Assembly (NCBI GenBank): GCA_028873795.1
Contig: JAPPNP010000070.1
Span: forward strand, 26,597-90,596
Length of the DNA stretch: 64,000 nt
Reading direction: 5' to 3'
From: Chloroflexota bacterium
GTDB lineage: Bacteria; Chloroflexota; UBA11872
The position numbers and the translations under genes were made by a program. Each line of letters begins with the position of its first letter. Positions within the stretch are counted from its first letter, which is position 1. Below, piece after piece: positions 56,463-64,000 of the stretch. Below the pieces are notes generated by a model, which did not search any database, had not been told where the DNA came from, and saw nothing but the letters and a program-made list of their open reading frames with translations.

Positions 56463-59400
56463 CTAGGCCCAGTGATGCCGGCGCTGGAAGGGATAGCTTG
56501 GCAGGGGCACCCGGCGCCGCGTCTCGCCCGCGAAGAGTCCCGGAAAGTCGATAGCGAGGCCGGCCTCGTAGGCGCGGGCGACCGCTTCGACGAAGCCGCT
56601 TTCCGCGTCGGAGGCCAAGTCGTCGGCGTCCGGCTGCCGCATGCTGCCGATCACGACCGGCGCCGGAGTTGCGTCCGCATTGGGCCAGGCGGGAGCGACT
56701 TGCGGGCCCAGCACCGCATGGGGCCCAATCTCCACGACCGCGCCCACGCCCAGGGTTGCCAGCGTCTCGACGCCGCGGACGAAGGCCGCCGGCTCGCGCG
56801 CCTGGCGGTGCCAGTAGGCCGCGTCGAGCGCATCGTCCGAATCGACCACGCGGCCCATCACGCCACTCACCAGGGTCAACGACGGCGTCTCGACGGAAAT
56901 GTCGCTGAGCGCTGCCTGCAGACTGCCTTCCAAGGCCAATCCCGGGCCGGGCAGCGCCGACATGAGCGCCCCGCGCGCCAGGGCAAAGCGCAAGCCATCT
57001 TCCAAGCTGAACACGCCCGCCGACTGCGCAGCGGCGATCTCGCCCAGTCCGTGCCCCAGCAGCACGCCGGGTCGAATGCCCAGGCTCGCCCACAGCGCCG
57101 TCAGCGCGCACTCCAAGGCGTAGATCGCCGGATGCGCCCAGGCGGTGTCGTTCAGGTCGCCTGAGGAATCGCCGTCCCCAAACATCACGTCGAGCAGCGA
57201 CCCGCCGCGCTCGTCTCTCCCGATCGCGTCGCAACGGTCCAGGACGGCCCGCGCCACCGGCTCGGATTCGTAGAGGGTCCGGCCCATGCCGACCCACTGG
57301 CTGCCCTGTCCGGTGTAGACGAACGCCACCCGCCGCGGCGTCTCTGGCTGCCGGTCGAACGGCGATTGGGCGATGGTCCGCAACCGCTCGCCCAGCGACG
57401 CAGCGTCGTGGAACACCGCGCCGGCGCGGAAGTCCAAATGACTGCGCCCCTCGCTCGCCGTCCAGGCAATGTCCGCGAGCTCGGGACCGCCGGCGGCGCC
57501 GTTGCTCGCGGCCGGCCCACTCTGCTCCCCGACCCATTCAAGGTAGCGTTCGGCCAGGTCGCGCAGCGCCTGGTCGGATTTGGCGGATAGCGGCAGCAGT
57601 CGTGCGGGGCGTTCGGCGAGACCGTCCGTCGCCACCGGCAGGTCGGCCAGCGATTCGGACAGTGTGACCGGCACGGTGCGCGGGGCGCCGGTCGGGACGC
57701 TGACGTCGTCGGACGTAATCGACGAGTCTTGCGGCGAGTCGTAGCCCTCTACGACGACGTTCGCGTTGGCGCCCGACATGCCGAATGCGCTGACAGACGC
57801 CAGGGGCGGCCGGTCGGGAGTCTGCGGCCAGGGGGTGTCGCTCGACGCCACCTGGACGGGCAGGCGGTCCCAGTCAATCTCCGGGCTGGGGGACTCGAAA
57901 TGCAACTGTCGGGGGATCATTCGCTGGCGCATCGCCAGGACCGTCTTGATCAAACTGGCAATGCCCGCCGCCCACTCCGTATGGCCGATGTTGGCCTTCA
58001 CCGAGCCGAGCACCAGGGGTCGGTCCGGATCGCGGTCCTGGCCATAAACCGCCGCCGCCGCGTGGACCTCGATCGGGTCGCCCAAGGCCGAGCCGGCGCC
58101 GTGCGTTTCCAGGTAGTCCACGTCCGCGGGCGCGGCGCCGGCCCGCGAAAGCGCCTCCCTCAGCAGCCGGTCCTGGGCCGGTCCGTTTGGCACGGTGAGG
58201 CCCGCACTGGCGCCGTTCTGGTTGACCGCCGCGCCGCGAATGACACCCCAGATCCGATCGCCGGCCGCTTCGGCATCCGGCAAGCGCTTGAGAACGACCA
58301 TGCCGCAACCGTCGCTGCGCACGAAGCCGTCCGCGTCGGCATCGAAGGTGCGGGAGCGTCCGCTGGTGGACAACATGCCGAGATCGTTGAGAAATCTGGT
58401 GATCCCGCGGGACAGGGGAATGCTCACCCCGCCCGCCAGCGCCATACTCACCTCTCCGCGCTGGAGGCCGGCCACCGCCTGGTGCACCGCGACGAGCGAC
58501 GACGCGCAGACCGCGTCCAATGGAATCGCCGGTCCTTCCAGCCCAAATACGAAGGCCAGGCGTCCGACGGCCATGCTCCCGGCGGTGCCGACAAAGCTGT
58601 CGGGCTGGCCACTGGCCGCGATGACGTCGCGATATTCGTTACCGCCCAGCCCGACGTAGACCCCCGTGCTGCTGCCACGCAGGCCCTCCGGATCGATGCC
58701 CGCATCCTCGAGCGCGTGCCACGTCGTCTCCAGCAGCAGCCGCTGGCGCGGGTCCATGCCGCGCGCCTCGATCGGCGAGATGCGGAAGAAGCGGGAGTCG
58801 AATAGCTCAATGCCTTCGATAAACGCGCCGCGGCGAAAGACGGGGTCTTCAGCCGCCGGGTCGCCAAATAACCCGGACCAGGAACCGCCCGCGTCGCGCG
58901 CCTCCGTCACCGGGTCGACACCCGCCTCCAGCTGCCGCCAGAAGGCGAGCGGGTCGTCCGCGCCGGGGAAGCGACAGCCCATGCCGACGATGGCGATGGC
59001 GTCGTCGTCTTGCCGTGACTGGGGAGTGAGCGCCGGCGCTTCCGGCTCCGGCGCGGGCGCGGCGCCGCCGACCTGGCCAAGCTCGCCGACCAGATGGCTC
59101 GCGAGGCTGGCGACGTCCGGGTAGTCGAACACCAGCGTATTGGAGGCCACGTATTCGTCCGCGAACGCGCGGTTCAGCCGGTTTCGCAGCTCCACCGCCA
59201 TCAGCGAGTCCATGCCCAGGTCGAAGAATCCGACCGTCGGCGACGGCGCCGTGGTCAAGCGCAGCACCGCCTGCAGCTCCCGCTGCAGGAAGGAAACCAG
59301 CACTTGCTCGGGATCGGCCGCCGGCGCGCTTCGCAATTGGGACAGCAGGTCATCCGACGAGGTCGCGGCATCGGCTTCATCGTCGGCGGCCGAGGTGAGC

Positions 59401-62256
59401 ATGTCTTCCAGCAACGGCGGTCGGTCTTGGACGGCCTCCTCGAATACCGACCAGTCCATCGACATCACCACGGACGTCGTGGTGTCCTGGCGCACCAGCC
59501 GCTCCAGGGCCTGGATGCCCTGCTGCGGGGTAAACCAGCGCCCGCCGAGGGCCGCCCGCCGCTGCTCGATCCGTTCCCGTTGTTCGGCGGCTTCGCCGAT
59601 TTCCGACCACGCGCCCCAGGCAATAGACTGACCCGGGAGACCGAGCGCGCGGCGGTGCCCGGCCAGTTGATCCAAGAAGGCGTTGGCCGCGGCATGGTTG
59701 GACTGGCCCGGATTCCCCATCACGCCTACACGGCTGGAGAAGAGGATGAAGAGGTCCAGGTCGCGGTCCATGGTCGCGCGGTGCAGGTGCCAAGCCCCCA
59801 CGATCTTCGGCCGCAGCACTCGCTCGAAGCTCGCCCAGGTCTGATTGGTGAGCGCGGCGTCCGACAGCACGCCCACGCTGTGGATGACGCCTCCGAGCGG
59901 CGGATAGTCCGCATCGATGCGCGCCAGCATGCCGTCAATGGCGGCGGTGTCGGTGACGTCCGCAAGCTCGATCTCGACCCTGACCCCACGGCTGCGCAGG
60001 GCGTCAATGGCCGCCTGCGCCTCGGGGTCGGGATTCCTCCGGCCGTTCAGCACGATGGCGCCGGCGCCGTGCTCCGCCAGCCATTCAGCCACGGCGCAGC
60101 CGATGCCGCCCAGACCGCCGGTCACCAGGTAGGAGCGGTCATTCCGTAGCTGCCCCCGCATGAGCGGCGGCGGCGTGAGGACGATCTTGCCAATGTGCCG
60201 GGCCGATCGCATGAAACTGAGCGCGGCCCCCGCCTCGGCCAGGGGCCAGCGGCTGTGGATGATCGGCTGCAGCTCGCCCGCCGACAGCCGCTCCATCACC
60301 TCTCGGAGCACCTCGCCGACCCACGCGGGATCCGTTTTCTTGAGTACGTCCAGCTCCAAGATGTCGTAGGAAACGTCGGGGCGCAGGGCCGCCATCTCTT
60401 CATGGCTTAGGATGTCCCGACGGGCCAACTCCACGAATCGGCCACCTTGCGCAAGGCAGGAGAGGCTGGCGTCGATGAAGCCTTCGCTCGTGAGGCTGTT
60501 CAACACGACGTGAACGCCCTCGCCGCCGGTGGCTTCGAGGATTTCCTGGCCAAACGCGGTCTCACGGCTGTCGAAAATGTGCTCGACGCCAACTGACCTG
60601 AGGTATGCCTGCTTCGGCGCGCTGGCCGTGGCGAAGACCTCCGCGCCGGCGGCTTGCGCCAACTGGATGGCCGCCAGACCCACGCCGCCCGCGCCGGCGT
60701 GAATCAGCACCCGGTCGCCGGCCTCCAGGCCCGAGTAGTGGTAGGACAGCGCGGCCGAAACGAAGGCGCTCGGGATGGTTGCCAACGCCGACACAGACAT
60801 TCCTTCGGGAGCCGGCGCGACCAGCTCCTCGCGCGTGATCATCTCCGGCCCGAACGCGCCAAATCCCAGTCCAACCACGCGGTCGCCGCTGGAGACGGTC
60901 GACACGTCGGCGCCGACGTCGATGACGTGTGCACACATCTCCCGGCCCAGATCGCCCTCCTCGATAAAGCCGAGCGAGCGGAAGACATCCCAGAAGTTGA
61001 GCCCGGTGGCCTCCACCGAGACGCGAACTTCGCGCGGCTCGAGGGAACGTGCGGGGAGCGGCTTGATCTCCGGGCTGTCGAATATGCCGCTCCGGTCCGG
61101 GGCCAAGACCCAATCGGAATCCTCCGGAAGCTCCAACCGAGCGCCCCCGGTGTTGGGCCGAACCAGTCGCGCCACCCGGCGACTCCCGGCGCGATAGGCG
61201 ATGTGGTTTTCCTGGTCGGGATACAGCAGCTCATTCACGAGATCGTCCAACGGCGCCGCCGCACCGGGGTCCAGATCGAGCATTCGAGACTGCAAGTGGG
61301 CCGCTTCCAGCGTCACGACCTTGCCCAGACCCCAGAGAACGGCGCCGGCAAGCTGTCCGCGCTGCTCGCGCTCGAGCACCTGCGCCCCGCGCGTGACGAA
61401 CCACACGCCGCCTTCCGGCACGACGTCGGAGTCGGCCAGGCCCTGCACCATCGCCAGCGCGCTCGCCCCCGCGTGGGTCACGTCCTCGGCAATCTCGTCG
61501 GTCGTTGCCTGCCGACCATGGCCGTCGAGCCCCGCGAGATGCACTAGACCGTTTAACGGCACGTCCGCAGGCAGACCCTCGAGCAGTGCCTGCCACGACT
61601 CGCGACTTCCGGGGTCCAGGTCAGTCTTGACGATCCCTGAGCCAACGGGTGCCGAGGCGCCGTTTTCCGCTGCCTCTCCGCCTGCCAGGACGACCGTCTG
61701 GTTCCGCGCCGCCAACGCCGCCGAGAGTTCATCCGCGACGCCGCCGCGGTCGGACGTCAAGACCCACAGACCGGGAGGTTCGGCCACCTGCGCCGGACCC
61801 TGGGCCACGATGACGCCCTTGTCCAACATTTCGAAGGTAAAGGAGTCGTCGACGCCCAAGACCTCGACTCCCGCGAATCCCACGTCGCCGAGAGCTCGAC
61901 GCCATACCGACGGTTCCGCCAGGGCGTGGTGCGGACGGTAGTCGTCGGCGAACCGCCACCAGCCGTCCAGCTGGCCGAAGGTGAGGTCCATCCAGCCCAG
62001 GCCGCGAAGGTTCTCCAGCGCTATCAGGTGACCCGACGGCGCGAGCAGTTCCCGGCAGTGCCCCAGCGTCTCTTGCAGGAAGCGCGTGGCGTGCAGCACG
62101 TTCGACGCGATCAGCAAGTCGTAGCCGTGGGCGTCAAAGCCCTGGGCCATGGGGTCCCGCTCGATGTCCAGCGGGCGGTAGTCGATGCCGTCGCTGCCGA
62201 ACCGCGCCTCCGCCTCGGCGAAGAAGCCCGCCGAGATATCGGTATAGATGTGTCGA
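56463..62256 (-). CDS. Type I polyketide synthase, main part: MT-psiKR-ER-KR-ACP-KS-AT
   Basis: Continues from the upstream frame at about 62,255 and ends TAG at 56463. Domains N to C: methyltransferase remainder (HIYTDISAGFFAEAEARF on), psi-KR, enoylreductase (VLIHAGAGGVGLAAIQLAQA; about 61,090-60,170), ketoreductase (YLVTGGLGGIGCAVAEWLAE; catalytic site NHAAANAFL has His, 59694-59696, where Tyr is usual), ACP (GFFDLGMDSLMAVEL; Ser codon 59205-59207), ketosynthase (LDAVCASSLVAVH, Cys codon 58506-58508; His in THGAGSALGD and VKANIGHTEWAAG), and acyltransferase with GHGLGE, Gly codon at 57048-57050 replacing the Ser nucleophile. The protein ends just after the AT at RRVPLPSYPFQRRHHWA. Confidence 0.9.
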
Positions 62257-64000
62257 ACTGCCCGTCCGGAAGCTCCGGCAGCACGGACGCCGTGGCCGAT
62301 CCGGTGCCCGCTCCGACCTCGATCACCCGGAGGCGCCGGCCCTGGGGCAACGTGGCCACCAACGCCTGGACGGCCTCGGACAGCATCTGGTTGGCGGCGC
62401 GCGCCACCGGCGCCTTCAGGTACAGGTCGGCCGCCGTGGGCTCGCCGCTGCTGAACAGCAGGGTCAGCGGGTCCTCGTTGCCGCGCAGCACGTCGGCCAG
62501 GGCGCGGCCGGACCGCAGGAAGAGCCCGATCTCGATCTGACCGTCGGGATACGTCTCCGCCATCCACGTGGCGAATTCCTCGACGTCGCGCGGCATGTGA
62601 TCCGGCAACGGGTCATCCGGCCCCACGACCACCCGAAAGCCGTCGTCGGTCTCCTGCACCACCCCCGAGTTGGCGAGCATTTCGAACATCCGGCGGAAGA
62701 CGCGCTGATGCTCCGGGAGAACGTCGAGCCGTTCCCGTAGATCCTCGGGGTCAACCACCTCGCCGGCCACGCGCTGCCACCCCAGGTCTTCCAGGGTCGC
62801 GAGCGCGCGGGACCGCGACCAGCGCTCCAAATCGGCCAGCAGGGCGTTTCTGCCAGCGGGATCGACGCCGGCGTCCGTCAGATAGCCCGGGAACACCTGT
62901 GAACCGGCCGCAACCTCAGCCGGGCTCGGGAAGAAATCGGCGGCCGCGATTCCGGGCGGAAGCACACGCTCGCGCCACGCGATCTCGTACAGCAGGTCCT
63001 CGACGCCCTCGATCGCCGAGAGCAGCGCCTCCCGCGTGGCCCGCTTCACCGTGTATCCGCTCAAGCCGCCGATGAGAACGCCGCTGGGGTCGTAGATCAG
63101 CAGCTCGCCGCTCAGGACCTCCGCTGGCTCGCCCGCTGCCGCTTCGGCCTCCTGCGCGGCGTCGCTCATGCGGACGTGGCACAGCACCCGATCCGGCATC
63201 CGCCCCCGGAGCCAGAACCGCTCCCAGCCGAAGGGCAGATAGGTGGCTTCGTCCGGCGCGCCGGTCACGTTGCGCGCCACCCCCACGACCTGGAAGCAGC
63301 CATCGAGCACGAGGGGGTGCACGTCCAACGGGTTGCGGCCCACCGCCTCGGGCAGGCGCACCTCGGCCAGGGCCTCGCCGGGACCGGACCAAGCCCTTCC
63401 GAGGGTGCGGAAGAACGGGCCGAGATCGACGCCGGTCGCGCTCCTGGCGCGGTAGTAGGCCGGCACATCGGCCGGAGCGAGGCTGGACGTGAGCGCTTCC
63501 AGATCGACCCGTTCACCAGCGTCCGGCAAGGGGGCGTCCGGCGCCACGCGGCATTCCACGTGGGTCGTCCACTCCTGCTCGGAACCCTTGCTGAAGATCT
63601 GCACCTGGCGTGGGGATGCCGCCTCGGCGGCATCGAGCACCACCTGCATCGTCCGGCCCGCGGCATCCGCCCCGTCGGCGGAATCCTTCTCGGAAAAGAC
63701 CAGCGGGTTATGCAGCTGCATGTCGTCGACGACAATCGAGCCGCTTTCCTCGGTCAGGCACGCCGTGGCCGCCATGGCCCCGTAGAGGGCGCCCGGCGCC
63801 ACCAGGCGGCCAAAGACCTTGTGATCGCTCAGCCACGCGGGATCCGACGGGAATACCTCGGTCTCGAACGTGATTTCGCCGCGAGCAGACTCGTGCCGGC
63901 GGCCCCCGCACGGGGGGACCGCGCGCGCCCCCCCCCACCTAGACGCCGAGGCCCAGATGAGCGAGCGCGTGGACGGTAAAAAATGCACCGCAAACCCACC
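62256..64000 (-). CDS. Type I polyketide synthase, upstream part: DH and start of MT (partial, frameshifted)
   Basis: Runs off the right edge. Dehydratase domain about 63,900-63,050 with the N-hotdog catalytic His in AWLSDHKVFGRLVAPGALYG and the second hotdog with DVHPLVLDGCFQVVGVA. Then linker and the SAM-binding start of a C-methyltransferase (VIEVGAGTGSATASVLPELP). At TTC (62258-62256) the frame stops matching: re-reading C gives CGA-CAC-ATC-TAT (RHIYTDIS), the correct MT continuation, so one base is missing relative to an intact gene. This is either a genuine mutation or a sequencing error. Upstream KS-AT domains, if any, are outside. Confidence 0.85.
63903..64000. other. Window end of doubtful sequence quality
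   Basis: DH-like coding stops making sense upstream of about 63905 and the last 98 bases contain GCGCGCGCCCCCCCCCACC and TAAAAAATG-type runs. It looks like a contig end or misassembly, not PKS linker. Confidence 0.4.

Overview
The window is GC-rich DNA with tightly packed genes, read here as a member of the Chloroflexota. The evidence is indirect: a Tat/lipoprotein solute-binding protein carries a tandem Glu-Val-Pro-Val stalk of a kind I associate with that phylum, dispersed palindromic repeats are frequent, and housekeeping genes are mixed with CaiB-type and branched-chain amino acid transport genes. The type I PKS and the phylum guess would fit a marine or sponge-associated lineage, but that is inference. 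No rRNA, tRNA or CRISPR array was found.

Layout. 1-1.5 kb: end of a caa3-type cytochrome oxidase operon (ctaC, ctaD) on the minus strand. 2-6.9 kb: rho, rplI, dnaB and an iron-type alcohol dehydrogenase on the plus strand. 7.4-16.2 kb: secA, prfB (with an intact programmed +1 frameshift site), a membrane metallopeptidase, ftsE-ftsX-second ftsE, and an S41 protease; this looks like one long envelope/division operon. 16.3-25.5 kb (minus): PASTA protein, smc, rnc, ilvE, GNAT, CaiB transferase, TauE permease. 25.6-31.2 kb (plus): glycogen debranching-type glucosidase, alpha/beta hydrolase with an unusual nucleophile elbow, D-malate/tartrate-type dehydrogenase, and a TatA/B-like N-terminus fused to a Cys-containing C-terminal domain. 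31.6-38.9 kb: divergent FtsH-like AAA protease, LonC/YcbZ-like protease, 2-hydroxyacid dehydrogenase, an SDR lacking its YxxxK pair, two small proteins. 39.2-43.8 kb: gltB. 44-50.7 kb: lipoprotein nuclease, livK and a livG-livF-livH-livM operon. 51-52.7 kb: NCS2 permease with a soluble C-terminal domain.

52.8-64 kb (minus) is the accessory region: a type I PKS (DH-MT-psiKR-ER-KR-ACP-KS-AT, cut by the right edge) followed by a stand-alone ACP, a Sfp-type phosphopantetheinyl transferase and a hydrolase. Two features stand out. The terminal AT has Gly where the catalytic Ser should be, and the protein ends just after the AT. A low-GC island with its own strong sigma70-type promoter sits between the PKS and the ACP. 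It encodes a Panacea (DUF4065)-domain protein overlapped by a small coiled-coil/two-TM membrane protein with no ordinary start codon, which is a candidate toxin-antitoxin pair. The PKS reading frame also breaks once, near 62,255.

Intergenic spaces carry several families of palindromic repeats, including an ~85-bp hairpin element in three copies, a 131-bp element with perfect 11-bp terminal inverted repeats, and a perfect 63-bp inverted repeat flanking the nuclease and livK genes.
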